From the NCBI RefSeq assembly GCF_019320115.1, contig NC_089587.1, forward strand, positions 82,128,162-82,192,161: 64,000 nt of DNA. Direction: 5' to 3'. Under the pieces are notes generated by a model that made no database searches, was not told the DNA's origin, and saw only the letters and a program-made list of their open reading frames with translations. Shown here piece by piece: positions 11,333-23,671 of the stretch (positions are counted from its first letter, which is position 1; every line of letters starts with the position of its first letter). A program made the position numbers and the translations under genes. The DNA is from Miscanthus floridulus. Its lineage: Eukaryota > Streptophyta > Magnoliopsida > Poales > Poaceae.

Positions 11333-14188
11333 TGTAACACCTCTGGTGTTACGAGCTTGCTTAGCACCTAGGTTAATGCCTAAGAGAAATTAGCATAACA
11401 AGTTTTCAGGTTTAAAAGTTTAAAGCACACATGAAATTATAAATGAATCTTGCGTGACTCGCTTTTGTAAATAAAACAAATAAATAAGTGTCGCTAGTCA
11501 ACTTGTCTTGGTGCTTAACAACTTTTAAATAATCATGTGGAAAAAAGTGGTTTAGGGCTTGTTTTGGAAAACGTATGAAGAAAGTGCTTAAAATGCCTGA
11601 TAGCAAATAAATAGCGAATCACTTGTTTATTTGATTAAGCATGAAAAATATTTTTATAAACAAAAATAAAATATAACTTGTGATTGGTACTTAAATAAAA
11701 ATTGAAGTACATGTTGTGTTGAGGTAAATGCAACTTTGGTTTTGGAGGGCAAATAGTGTTAATTAGGGTTTTTGCGATCTCAAAAATCGAATTTAAAATT
11801 TAAAAACCAGCTTCTCGCGTCAATGGTAAAAATCTGAGATTATATTTAAAAGCTCTGTTTGTGGTGATTTGTTTTACGCAAAATAATTACATAACACCCT
11901 AATGTTTTGTTCCATAGCATGGTATAGTTTGTGGAGTGGTTTGACTTTGCGTTGTTGCTCCAAAAATTGCTCCTAACCTCCTTAGATCGTGCTGTGAACT
12001 GTGTCGTTGGCGCTCTGCTCGTGAACCGACACCTATAGCGAGCGATCTTAGCCACTCACCTCAACTCCTTGCTCGTGTCCTTACTGTTGTCCTCGTCTTT
12101 GCCCGCCCGCTCGCTCTCTCCCTCGTCTGCTCTGCTTGCTGCCGCTACCACACTGAACGAGCGCAGTAGGTGCCATGTGCGCATGCTCCCTCACGTCCTT
12201 GCTCGGGAGCACCTTAAAGGAAGATGGCCGAGGCCGAGTTGCTACTGCGGTACGACGCCTGTGCTAGGGAGCAATTGTCCATGCCACTGCAGTCCTATGC
12301 CCGACCATGTGCGCTCCTATGACAGCCACTGTGGCGAGGATGCCCTAGTAGGCCATGCCCACGTCTGGTGCCGGCGCTGTGCTACTCGTGCACACGCACT
12401 CCCTTCGGACAGCAGGGCAAGGCGCTATTCTTGCTGCTCGCATAAAAGCATGGCCACCGGTAGCTTCTTTTTCTTTGCTTGCCACCTACGTTGGACCATC
12501 GTCACCGTTCCTCCCCCCACCCATCGCCTAGCCCCCTCGCACGCATGCGCGAGTGCTCTGTAGTCCCCCAGCGCTGCCCCTCCCAAGCTAGCGTTGCCCT
12601 GCAACACCGCCACCCCCATCGTCCGCGCTAGGCCACGACCGCCATTGCCCCTGCTGCTGATGCCCGCCGCAAGGCTCGAGCTCGGTCACCGCTGTTTCCA
12701 CTACTCTGCCCTCTCTACGCTCGGACACCAGCACCATCACCTCCGTCTCGCTCTCCGCCGTGCCCCACGCGTGCTCACCGTAGCCCACGTCACCTGGAGC
12801 CACCACGGCCCCTGCTTAGGCCATCGCCGCATTGCACGCACGTGGCCAGGCCACTGCACCCTGCCCTGGCACGAGCATGGCGTAGCCGAGGATGTGCCAT
12901 GTCCACATGGTGCCGAGGAGCATGTACTCGCAAGCCGCCGCACCCCGTAGCACCCCCGCCATCGTGTGCACCGGGTCACCCATGCTGCGGCTACACGTGG
13001 CCGCCGTGCCGTGCCCTGTCTCTGGCTAGGCCACCGGCACCCATGAGCATGGCCGAGTCTGCTGCTACTCCTGTGTCGCTTGGCTGTCGTCCCTCCGACG
13101 GGAATTGGCCGGAGTCGCCGTCCTATGCTCCTCCGCTTCACCAAAGGAGGGAGAAGGGTGAGAATTGTAATAGAACTTTTTCTTAGGTCCAGATGCAAAA
13201 CACTAGACTTGGATGAATAGTACTACATAGTGTTGGATGTTCTATGGGTTGAATTATTAAAAGCTTAGGGGCCTCTTCGCAAATGAGCCGGTGCCTCTCG
13301 GGTTGGGCCACCGTGGGTCGGCCGCTTCCGGCTGTTGGGCAACCGCTTGCCCGCCTACGCCGCCTGTGCCGTTATCGCTGCCGCTGGGCCACGCCTGGCT
13401 AGCAGGCCGAGTCTGGCCGCTCAGGCCTTTTCTTTCTGTGTTGTTTTTGTTTTGTTAATTTAGTGCTCTCCAAAAATTGAAAATAAAGTGTAGAAAAATC
13501 ATAAAAATGTCAAACCAATTTTGTTATGTTCCTAAAATTATGATCTATCTATTAGCGTAATTGGTTCATCTAGTTTTAAAATGTTTCCAGGGTTGCTCTA
13601 ATTATTTTAAAATGCTTAATATTGTTGAAATGAAAACTTGTAGGAATTTCCATGATAAATCGATGATAGTGTTAGCTCTAAAAATTTTATAGTAGGTTAA
13701 AAGTGTTTTCGGGTATTCTCTATATTTTTTGTAGCCCAATAATAATTAGTTTACTAGAGTAGTTAATGTGCCCTAGTTTCGAGTATATTAAATCATTAAT
13801 AAATCAAAAAGAGACTTGATTTGGTAAGAATTAGTACTTGATGAAAATGATGCTTGTTTAGTGAGGTCAATACTTGGCTAATATATTAGTCATAGGAGTT
13901 AGCTTGTTAGCTTGGTTTATGCACTCGTATTTTATGAATTGTTGTTGCCTTTTGATTGATTGTGTCGTCTCTACATTTGCATCAATACATATCATAATAG
14001 GAACGACGGTGGATCAATGGTATCAAACGGAGTAGCTAAAAAGATGGTGCTAGGGATCATGTCACGAAGATGGAATGCTAACTTTTGGTTATATTTTACC
14101 CAGGTAAGCCCCGGTGCATAACTCGTACTTTTCTGCACTTTAAATTATATTTGTGCATTAAGTTTTAAGGAGTTGAATGAAACCCACT

Positions 14189-14239
<51 letters not shown>

Positions 14240-15637
14240 TTATCCTATGAGTCTTACTAGTATGATAGGATCGTGTAGATTGGTATGCTACAGGACTCCG
14301 GTAGAAGTCGAGTGATTGCTTGTCACTCGCGAGGGATAGGAAAATATTATTGTTGTTACTATATTATTATCACCTAGAATATATATGAATGATAATTGAA
14401 GACCGGGTGGAATGGTACTTTGGATCTGGACTTGGTTTGGCATTTGAGCGTGGCTCGGATTGCATTTGTTCCGCCTGTGTCGGTTAAGGATCGGCCGTTG
14501 CATTAGACTCTAGGCAAGTCACAGACTTATTATCCCGAGTACATACTTGTGTATGGGCGCAGGGAATGCTTGTTGCTCTCTTGTTATGGATTCTGGCTCT
14601 TTTCGGATCGACTGATTGGAGACGGGGATGGTGGAGGTCTAAGCACCGCACTGAGTCCGGGATTCAGGAGTGGAGGCTTGAGTCCAAGTTTGGACGGGGA
14701 CCTAGACCCCATGATAAGAGAGTGGCAGGCTAGTCCTGCTTGTGCCTAGGATACAAGTGGGGCGTGTGTTTCGGTGTACCTAGTTGGGCACATTGATTCG
14801 TGAATCACTAGACAATCCGGTACGACTTGTCTACAATCTAGCACCATAGTAAGAACTAGAAGATGAAATATGATAAAATGATTCTAATTGCTTACCACCT
14901 GCTTGAAAGTAGCATATGTACTTAAATAGAATGGTTAGTTAATGAACTAATGCTGCCTGCTAATAAAATTGAATATAAGGACGTACGCTTAGTAATGCTT
15001 CCTACGGATGCTGTAAACCCACAAGCCAGATAGCCTTGCATACTCTTGGAGTCTTTTTCTTTTCTCCTATTGGATAAGTCTTGCTGAGTACAATTGAGTA
15101 CTTAGGGTTTTATTTCTCCCTGTTGCAGGTGACAGGTGGATGCTAGAGCTGACCCTTGTGTGTGGATTACTTCTGATGGGCTCAGAGAGGATTCCTTTAC
15201 TTTGCGATCACAGTTTTTATTTATAACTCTCACTAAATATTTTTATAAATGGAAGTTTTATAATCTGTTGTCATAGTTTATATGTCAATGCTTCATCATG
15301 TCAGGAATAGATATTTATTTCCGCTGTAACTCTGATCATATGTTTATATTCCACTGTTAAATTAAATTGTTCATAACTCTGATAACATAATTACATTCCA
15401 CTGTTATAATAATAAATATTATACTCTGATATTGCATGAAAAGTGATGTAATAAATAGCTAAAATATTGTAAGCTTTATTCTCTTATTTGTGATTCTGAT
15501 GAAAAAATGTGAATTTTCGGGTCTCCCCTAGAGTGTGCTCAACGGAACTGCATAATTTGGTGTGCTCCCTTGAGTATTTAGTGTCTAATGAAAGACAAGT
15601 ACTCCTAAAAGGCATTAGATTAGGCGGTTCTGCCACA
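11333..15637 (+). mobile_element. Solo LTR, 4305 bp, probably Ty3/Gypsy
   Basis: It starts TGTAACACCTCTGGTGTTAC (the first bases form a near-perfect hairpin) and ends GGCGGTTCTGCCACA, with 5-bp duplication CTATG on both sides (11328-11332 and 15638-15642). No pol, primer site or second LTR lies between, so it is a solo LTR left by LTR-LTR recombination. The sequence is AT-rich at both ends with a GC-rich middle (about 12060-13440) whose ORFs resemble nothing known. Near 15077-15130 it carries CTTGCTGAGTAC and CCCTGTTGCAGGTGACAG, words I associate with long grass Gypsy LTRs. Family assignment is by impression only; boundaries and duplication are seen directly. Confidence 0.88.
14192..14237 (+). 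repeat. (AT)n microsatellite inside the solo LTR
   Basis: An uninterrupted AT dinucleotide run of about 46 bp. Confidence 0.95.
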
Positions 15638-16654
15638 CTATGTTTCAATTGTTTTCACCTTGTTTCAATATGTTGCATCAGGTGCTGCTCTCCACGCACT
15701 CTGACTCGTGGGCAAGCACGCGCTGCACCTTGCGCCCCTGCACCATTAGGCGTGGTCCCACACACTAGAGCATGCAGCCAGCTCAATACATATGCATGCA
15801 TGTTGTACCCCCTCCCTTTCTCTTTCGCATTAGCGCACGTGCGCTATGCCCTCTCTTGCCTCTCGCATTTGAGTATGTGCGTCGTGCTCTTTCTCTCTCT
15901 TGCATGCAGCTGGAGTCTCCTTGCATTGGGGCACAGAGCGTTGCGCTCCCTCTCTCTTACATGCAGCTGGGTGGGCCCATGCATATGCTCTCTCGGGCAG
16001 ATGCAACAGCAGGAGAAGGCGCGTGGCGCAGTAGCGTACACGGGCGTGCGAACGCGTGTGTCCGTCCGAGGGTACGAATACATATGCAGAAAATAGGCGG
16101 GTACATAGGCGCAAGCGCGATAGACGCAGAAATCTGACTGGCGCTGAGCTCACTGCCATTTAACCCTAGCCAACCTTCCTGTCCGAGCATTCTTCCTCTT
16201 CTTTCTCCTCCCTCTCGGATTTTTTCTCTCCCCACTTCACCCTACCTCACGAATCAGCATATTGGACCTTGAAAACTTTGATTTGATCTGTAGATCTTCG
16301 AGAGCAAGGTATCCTCGCTCCCCTCCTAGTTTTTTTTGCATCGATTCGGTATGTATTAGTCGAATTTTTGAACGTAATAATCGTCATCACTTAGGGTTTC
16401 ATTGTATCCATCAATATATGTATTATACAACCGTGGGATGATGCCAAGGTGTGAAAAAGCTAGCAAACCTAGGCGCACGTAGTTATGTTATGGGTTCATT
16501 GTTGTGCATCAAATGGGAAACCCTAGGTTTATGGTTTAATGTTAACTGCTTTGGGTTCTTAGAACAAAATTGGTTGTATTGTAGTTATGGTTCCTATTGA
16601 CATTTATTTGTGATGTTTTGATTTATGTTTGTTAAATTATATCAGTTTTGTTAG
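15638..16654 (+). other. Right half of the interrupted repeat, then leader-like sequence
   Basis: 15638-16140 continues the repeat that the solo LTR split. It is GC-rich with CATGCAGC words shared with the 10810-10870 side. From about 16145 the sequence becomes leader-like (CTCTTCTTTCTCCTCCCTC), with a possible exon end at TTCGAGAGCAAGGTATC (about 16310) and AT-rich intron-like sequence to 16654, just before the zinc-finger pseudogene. No ORF is supported. Confidence 0.45.
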
Positions 16655-17536
16655 ATGCAAGAAATGTTTCAGGAGGAGTTTTGGCAAAAACGGGGTCGTC
16701 CTCGAGAATTATACCCCGATGCGTCTAGCAAAGATGCCAATGTCCCTCCTAATCTCCCTATCCCTAACTGTGACTGTGGTTTCCCGGCCCATGTTTTTTA
16801 ATCGAAACATCCGGACACAGCGGCGCTTTGCTTCTACACATGCAGTCATTTTATTGTAATAAATTGTTTCCACTATCCTTTTTCTTTATTTGTGTAAGTA
16901 TGCTACTAATATTTTGTTGGAATCTCGTTGTGTAGGACCATGAGAGGTGCTTTTTCTTTCAGTGGATCGACGGTGCAGACAAGTTTGATCCTAGGTATCT
17001 CCTTTTCGACGATTGATTTAGAGAGAGACATCCACATGAGCACTTCAAGCGGTGGGTTCCACCCCCCTAACCCTCCGCCAATGACGGCTAAGGAGAAGCA
17101 CCTAGCCACAGTTAGACGACTCGAGGAACCTTCTCTGTGCCATTGTGGAGATCAAGCTGTGATAAACCCTGAGAATACGTTGGAGTTTGTGTGTCCAAAC
17201 AAGCATGAAGTAAGTGCAAAGTGTATGTGTTAAAATATTGAGCAATATGTGTTCATGTACTAATGTCTACTTATTTAGGTGTTTTTAATGGTGAAGTGTC
17301 GTTTCAAGGAGTGGTTGTATGGTCCTAAGAACCAATGGCTGGAAGAACCGCGAAAGGATAAGGAAAAGAAGAAAGAAAGGGTAATTTACAAAGCACCTCC
17401 TGTCATGTGCGAATGTGGTGTTAAATCCAACTATGGCCTAGTCCCTTCGGAGCTTGAAATAGGCCATTATTGTGGTCATATGGTTGAATATTTGGTTTCT
17501 TTTGCTAAGACATATATGATAGAATTTTCCGTTTGA
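16655..17536 (+). pseudogene. Grass zinc-finger protein (GRF/CxCG type), decayed
   Basis: Three exons can be read. Exon 1 (16655 to about 16852) starts MQEMFQEEFWQKRGRPRELY and has NCDCGFPAHVF, a TAA stop, then SKHPDTAALCFYTCSHF. Exon 2 (16936-17209, acceptor TGTGTAG, donor GTAAGT) has DHERCFFFQWIDGADKFDPRY, a TGA stop, a +1 frame change, then EPSLCHCGDQAV and FVCPNKHE. Exon 3 (17279-17536, acceptor TTATTTAG) has VKCRFKEWLYGPK and PPVMCECGVKSNYGLVPSEL followed by GHYCGH. Repeated CxCG...C..H/C patterns with a downstream W or F fit the GRF-type or similar zinc-finger families common in grass genomes, often near transposons. Stops and a frameshift mean it is not functional. The molecular role of the family is not known to me. 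Confidence 0.7.
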
Positions 17537-18329
17537 ACAGAGTACTAGGAAATGCAGATAAGGCCATAGAAACATGAGTCTGACAACCATCTCCAACTAT
17601 CGTATTAGGAGCGAGGATATCTTACTCTATGCTGGCGCCGAGATGTGTTAGCTCGGTGTCAGCATCAATGGCGCCGAGCTAAAGGTCTATTTTCTGAACC
17701 GCCGGAGGTCTATTTATGAAAAACTTAAAAAAAAGACTAAAATGTAAAAAATTCAGCCTGCATTGCAAGACAATAGGCAACGTCGTCCTCTCGTGCTCGG
17801 GAGTTGGATTGGCTTGTCGAGTAGCACTGGACTATTGCTCTTTGTCAATTGTCATCTTCCCGCCGTAGCTGATTGCGTGCCTCTTCCTTCCTTCTACTAT
17901 ATACTTTCCTTCCATGTTTATTTGCAGAGTTGGAGTAGGCAGCGTCTACGAGCGAATTAGGAGGATGTATCACGAGCAGTTGAAGAGAGATTTTTTCTTA
18001 TCTTACAAAAAACTAAAGATTATGAGAAGATTTAGGGAACTCTTAGAGATGCTCTAACGTGTTTTCTCTTGTCCAGGTCTGTTTCCTGTGAGCAGTCTTT
18101 ATCTTTCATAAAAAACAATTCATCAACGTAATACTAATAATAATTTAACAGGTCCAGTTGACCAGCCGGCCGGCCGGAGAGAGACGTTGTAGGGGAGCTC
18201 AGCTCTGCTGCGTGCTTGCGTCATTCTCGCTGGCGTAACGGCGCTCACGGCATCGACGACTCATCAGTGAATGAAACATCTGTTTTTGTCTCTCGCTTGC
18301 TAGCTCCTTCGCTTGGTTGGTTTTGATTG
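17537..18329 (+). other. Intergenic; includes a GGCGCCGAG repeat
   Basis: 17627-17760 has paired GGCGCCGAG/GCTCGG words and the phrase GGTCTATTT...AAAAAAAGACTAAAA, which recurs in related form at 38785-38990. The rest (17763-18329) has no supported gene. It contains GT-rich splice-like sites but no conserved protein. Confidence 0.5.
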
Positions 18330-18433
18330 ATAGTGAGTACTGAAACATATATAGCATCATCATCATCATCTCTCTCTCTCTCTCTGTTGAATGTTTTTTT
18401 TACGTCTGTTGTTTTGAATGATTTGACAGTGAG

Positions 18434-18675
18434 GGCGTGTTTAGTTGCCCAAACTTTGGAATTTGGGCCGCTGTAGCATTTTTGTTTTTATTTGGCAAAT
18501 AGTGTTCAATCGTGGACTAATTAGGCTTAAAACGTTCGTCTCGCAATTTTTCAACCAAACTGTATAATTAGTTTTTTTCATCTACATTTAATGCTCCATA
18601 CACGTATCACAAGATTCGATATGATGGGTACTGTAGCACTTTTTTAGAAGTTGAGAGGGGAACTAAACACGCCCG
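18434..18675 (+). mobile_element. MITE, GGCGTGTTTAGTT termini
   Basis: The ends GGCGTGTTTAGTT and AACTAAACACGCC are inverted. GAG flanks both sides (18431-18433 and 18676-18678), while copy B has the unoccupied site CAGTGAGTGAAAC near 26312. About 240 bp, no coding capacity. A 3-bp duplication suggests PIF/Harbinger-type mobilisation. The family name is not certain. Confidence 0.88.
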
Positions 18676-18804
18676 GAGTGAAACATTATATTTGTCGTTT
18701 GCACGACCGCGTGGACGCCGCGTGTAATGTACGTACTGAGAGAGAGAGATAAATAAACACGACAGACGACAGCAGTAGGAGTAGGAGTAATAATGGGATA
18801 CCGA

Positions 18805-19044
18805 GGCTTGTTTAGTTCGTGAAAAGTTTTTTTTAAAAAGTGCTACAGTATCCATCACATCGAATCTTACGATACGAGCATAGAGCATTAAATATAAACG
18901 AAAAAAACTAATTACACAGTTTGGTTGTAAATTACGAGACGAACGTTTTGAGCCTCATAATCTATGATTGAACACTAATTACCAAATAAAAACGAAAGTG
19001 CTACAATAGACAAATTTTCAACTTTTTCCCAACTAAACAAGGGC
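18805..19044 (+). mobile_element. MITE, GGCTTGTTTAGTT termini
   Basis: Inverted ends GGCTTGTTTAGTT and AACTAAACAAGGGC are flanked by CGA (18802) and TGA (19045). Copy B has GGATACTGACGGG with nothing inserted (about 26427). It resembles the MITE at 18434 inside (CTACAGTA, CATCGAATCTTACG), so the two are relatives in the same orientation class. Confidence 0.85.
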
Positions 19045-20202
19045 TGACGGGATCGGATCTGATCAATGGGATCCAGACCGTACAAGCGTTTCCATCGTCC
19101 GGCCGGGCACTGCATGGGCATGGCTTTCGTGTGCGTACAGTACGTGTTCGTGTGGCGGACTAAGACTGTCTAACCTACACTAATAAGTAGCAAGAGATTC
19201 AAAATCAGTCTCTATACAGAAGACGTAGTATGGATTGTCTAAGAGGTATAACCCAAATATGAGTATCCTCTCTCCTATAAATCCATTTGCAGAAATGATT
19301 CTATTTTGGATCTTATTGTTAGAGAAGATATTGAATAGGTATTGAACTTTTTGCCTGTAGTGTTACCCAAAGAATAAATAGGTAGTATTTTGAGCGTTAT
19401 GGTTGTAGATAGCTAATAGCTCATTGATTTCGCCGGCGATCGAGCTGAGGCCGCGTCATTTTGCTGGCGTTGCAGCGGTGACGACGGCATCCGCATCATG
19501 CGTACTATCGTGTACGTGCATCATCAGACACACACACGACCAGCAGACCAGTAGATCCAAGTACTAGGTCGTCGCACGCTGCGGGATTTTTTTTTTGAAT
19601 CAGCTGCGGGACTATTTTTTTTATTAAAGAATGTAATTAATTAGCGCCGCCGCCGTGGCCGCATGCTTAAGGGCATGTACAACAGAAAGACAACGGCTGT
19701 CTATAAGTTCTTGGTATTTACAACACAGACGGTTGAACAGACAGCTCGTACGACAGGAAGGAAGGTGTTGCTGTTGCGAATCGACAGGGCAATAGAGAAG
19801 AACTCAGCGCGTGCGGAACAAGAGGAACTCGCGTCAAGTTTGGCCGCAGGTAGATCCCCACGCACGCCGCTAGGAGACGGCGTCCCGTACAACGACGCTT
19901 CTGCCGTCATGTTAGCCTCAGAACACACGCCGCTGCCATCGCCTCACCAGAGGACGGCTTTCCTTTCTCGCTTCATTCAATGTCACGAGAGCAGGTGTTT
20001 TTTGCAAATATACATCTACAGACGGTACTCCGGCGTCTGTTTTACGCGCCCTAAAACGTCGTAGGACGAGGACGAGGACGTCGCAGGTACAGCGCCGGTC
20101 TCCGTCGTGCGCAGACACGCTGGAAGGCTAGGTGCCTGTTGGAACACGTACGTACAGAAAGCGGCTGGGTTGGGTGCCTGGTGATGCGTCTGATGGGACT
20201 AA

Positions 20203-20312
20203 CCTGTTCGCTTATTTTATTAGCCATGCTTATCAGTTATAATATAGTATTTTTTCTCACAACAAAATAGTATCGGCTAGCTTATAAGCTACAGAAATGG
20301 TGAAGCTAATTG
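20203..20312 (+). mobile_element. Short MITE, CCTGTTCGCTT type (copy A)
   Basis: It starts CCTGTTCGCTTATTT and has CAGTTATAATATAGTATTTT and CAACAAAATAGTATC inside. The right end is degenerate. The better-kept relative is at the matching place in copy B (29441-29553), so insertion probably preceded the A/B duplication. Confidence 0.6.
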
Positions 20313-20847
20313 GGGTATACGGTAGTGCCGCTCACGCTCACCATCACTCCGTGTGAAGCAAAGGCAACCACACGGCACGCACATAATTAAATGCATGATT
20401 AACACCTTACCGATACACATGTAAAACGTACACCCGCTCATGCATCGCCAGTATACATGTACTCTATCTAGTACTCCCGTACGTACCTTTTGCGTGTGTA
20501 ACCAAATGGTCCTGGCTACTAGTATTACCTGTTCATCCATCCGTACATGCTTCCACACATGGTCTTACTAGTCTCTTAGACAAGCATATGTACTACAAGT
20601 ACATACTTAACCGATCTAATTATATATTTGTCTTTGTGGTCTCTTCTTTTGTTCATTCTATACACGGTATATATAGACTATCAAACACGTCCATGTGTTA
20701 CAGCAGACAATGTGTAATTTGTTGTGTGACCTCACCTAGACGACTTGTGGTTAGGAGATTTATTTATTTAACGATCATGCCATGTGTTTCGATTCGTCTT
20801 GAGATCAATTATGTACCCTATATGTCTGCATGTGTACTGCTCTAACA

Positions 20848-20974
<127 letters not shown>

Positions 20975-21860
20975 GCGGGCCTTAGAGACTTGTCCAATAA
21001 TTAATCACGTCAAGCGTTTGTTTGGAATCGGACTTTGTCCGAATAACGTAACACTCTTCTCTAATTCATATAGGCATGGGAAAGAGCGAGGGACTAGAAA
21101 AACGCCTTGTATTCCAATTCATTTTGGAATCAGAGTATCGGACTACACACCGTTGTTTGACACCAACCCGTACGGGTACAAGAGATATTGGATCCATCAG
21201 ATTCCCATCGGATGGTTATGAGGAATGACATATGAAGAAACTTTTCTCCCTTTAATATTAGACTAGTAAATATGTCCGTGCGTTGCCACTTACATGTTAT
21301 TTGTTTTCTTCTATGGATATATTACCTTTACTATGTATCTAGACATTTCGTATATCTATGTGTATAGCAAAAACTATGTACCTAGAATATCCAAGACGAT
21401 CTATAGGGTGGTATTATTTATGTTTCACCATTTATAAAATTTAAAAGCTATAATTTATTTTAACAAGGAGTACGTGTTGCTGACAGGTTTACAATACTTA
21501 TGATTATAAAGGAAAACTTACTTGAGTTTTTACATGCTAGCCTCGTCGCTTATCGCATAGATACATTTATTTAGACTAGATTAGACAATAAACTATTTAA
21601 ATTTTCTATCCACATTTTGATTAGTTGAATCACCTGCTAAACCAGGTTTCAATAAGAATATGTTTCTGATCAAACTTACATTAACAACTTGATAGTAGAA
21701 AATTTATCTTAGAGAAAATCAACAGTTGAAAGGTCCATAATAATTATTTTTATAAAAAAAAGTCAATGGAAAAAAATCACCTAAGAGGGTCAGGGATGCA
21801 AAAGAAAAAACAAAAGAAATCATAAATAAAGAAATCGGACGGAAGGCCAACAAAAAGAAT

Positions 21861-22329
21861 CAAACGATGAAGATGAGTTCATGCGTGTCTGTCGAACCTT
21901 GGCCTTGGGGCTGCTCACGTCAGGCGGGCGCGCCAAGGAGGAGGGAGAGCGACGGCCGGCCGCCGCCGGCGGCGCCGCGCGACAGCGAGGGCTGGTAAAA
22001 TCTGATAGGGGATGTTGTCGGAGGCGAACTCGTACACGATGCTGGTCCGCCTCTGCGCTAGGCAAGGGCGCAGGAGCCGCTCGTGTCTGGCGGGGGTGTC
22101 GGGGAGGAGAGAGGACCGACGGCCTCTGACCGGCCTCTCGTGCGACGGTGGCGGCAGGCGATGGCGGCGGCGCCGAGCAAGGGCATGGGAGTGGCAGCGC
22201 CGGCTCGGGCTACGGCGACTACAGGTGCACGACAGCCTCGTGTACCCCTTCGGCGTGGGGGCTGGGGTTCGTGCGTGGGCTGTTGCGTGGGAGAGGGAGG
22301 GGGCCGCAATTACAATACTAACCTTTCAC
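21861..22329 (+). other. GC-rich stretch, unassigned
   Basis: Sequence becomes strongly GC-rich (GGCGGCGGCGCCGAGC) with overlapping ORFs on both strands (21820-22335), none with recognisable domains. It may be a gene fragment carried by an element. It starts just where similarity to copy B ends. Confidence 0.3.
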
Positions 22330-23532
22330 TCATAAATTTATTAGCGCTAATTAATTGCTTAGGAACCAAGAGGAACCGAGAAGTACCCCACCACTGTAAA
22401 AGAGTTCTAAAAAAACATGTTGTTGAGGTGTTTTTAGGCGTTGTTCACCGTTTAGTGAAAAAACACGTCCACTATCCATGCATCTAAAATTCCAAGAAGC
22501 TGATGAGAGCCTTTGCTACTGTTCAATATGTATACCTATCATTCAATATATACTGTTACTGGTGTTTGCGGGGGATTTTTTTTAGAAACCACACAGCTGT
22601 TCATCAGTCTTTTTTTTTTCTTTTCTATAGAAATGTGCATGTACGTTGTAACATAATTTACTTATTTCATCACATGTCACCGTACCTAGACGATTTGCGG
22701 CTTGGAGATTTGTCCAACAATCGTGTCATTTGTTTCAATACATATTGGAACTGCTACGCCAGCCCAAATCATGATCTTCACCAACTTAGATTTGGTTCTC
22801 TCGCGAAAACCCGGAGGAAGAGTGGCCTCTGGCCTTGCATTTCTCTCCCTGTCTATCTTAGGATTCGTTAATTCTCTTTCTCGATGGGATGGGGAATGGA
22901 TGTAATACCTGCTCTTGATGCGTGTGCTTAGAATCATACTTTGTACCGTTGCTATATATGGTTTGTGAGCCCGGGCCAATAAGGGATCGTAGAGAGGGAC
23001 GTATAAGGGCATTATGGCAAGTAAAGAAAATGCACTTGAAAAAAAAATCGCTTCTCTGTTTAACATCTGCATCACACCACCACTTTATCTTATTATAAGT
23101 GGTTCAGATTGATCGCCCGATTATGGTCAGTCCTAAAGGACCAATGCCATTTCCTGTTCACACACGGCTCGTCAACGCGTTGCGACATGTACATTTACTA
23201 TACGACGGCAAGGAACTGCACATTAAACACGCCTGTGTGGATTCTATTGATCGTCATATATAAAATATTTTTTGAGTTTGTGACTAATATGCACATGCTG
23301 GTGAATATATGATAATGATATGATTGGGTTGGAACTGAGACACCACCAACGTCCAACGAGAAAGAGGTCCAGGTGATTAATGGAAGGCATGACGAAGCTG
23401 CGTCTGTGATTTGAACGCCAGACACGTAGGATGGACACCGGGAGAGAAAAGCTAAACCCTAAAGCAACGTCAGTTTGGGTTGGTTAAGTGCAGCAGATCA
23501 GTGTTAATATTCAGCTTGTGCTCATGAGTGCT
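22330..23532 (+). other. Upstream region of the methyltransferase gene
   Basis: No gene seen. 22670-22740 (CCTAGACGATTTGCGGCTTG ... TCATTTGTTTCAAT) is a diverged relative of 20730-20795 in copy A (CCTAGACGACTTGTGGTTAG). The rest is AT-rich with short ORFs of no apparent meaning. Confidence 0.4.
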
Positions 23533-23556
23533 GATTGGCAGGCTGGGCCTATAAAT
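23533..23556 (+). promoter_or_regulatory. Core promoter of the SABATH gene
   Basis: An inverted CCAAT (ATTGG, 23533-23537) is followed by TATAAAT at 23550-23556, about 115 bp before the start codon. Transcription would start near 23585, giving a leader of roughly 90 bases. Confidence 0.6.
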
Positions 23557-23671
23557 TGAGAAGCCCCCTCCCTCTCCTGCTCTGCAATGCAAACTACCAC
23601 AGCAGAGTGATAAGCAAGCAAGCTTCTCACTCATCAGAAAACAGCACCTGGCGTTAGTGAAGCTAGTAGCC

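Noticed and set aside
11018..11371. 117-residue Cys/His/Phe-rich ORF on the + strand
   Set aside because: It is the translation of the ~97-bp TGTTGCA/TGTTTCA tandem repeat and runs into the solo LTR. No gene-like context.
12069..13198. Several 110-165-residue ORFs on both strands
   Set aside because: All lie in the GC-rich middle of the solo LTR, overlap on both strands and have biased composition without domains.
19663..20064. 133-residue + strand ORF in copy A
   Set aside because: No recognisable domain, and no matching region seen in copies B or C. Not enough support for a gene.
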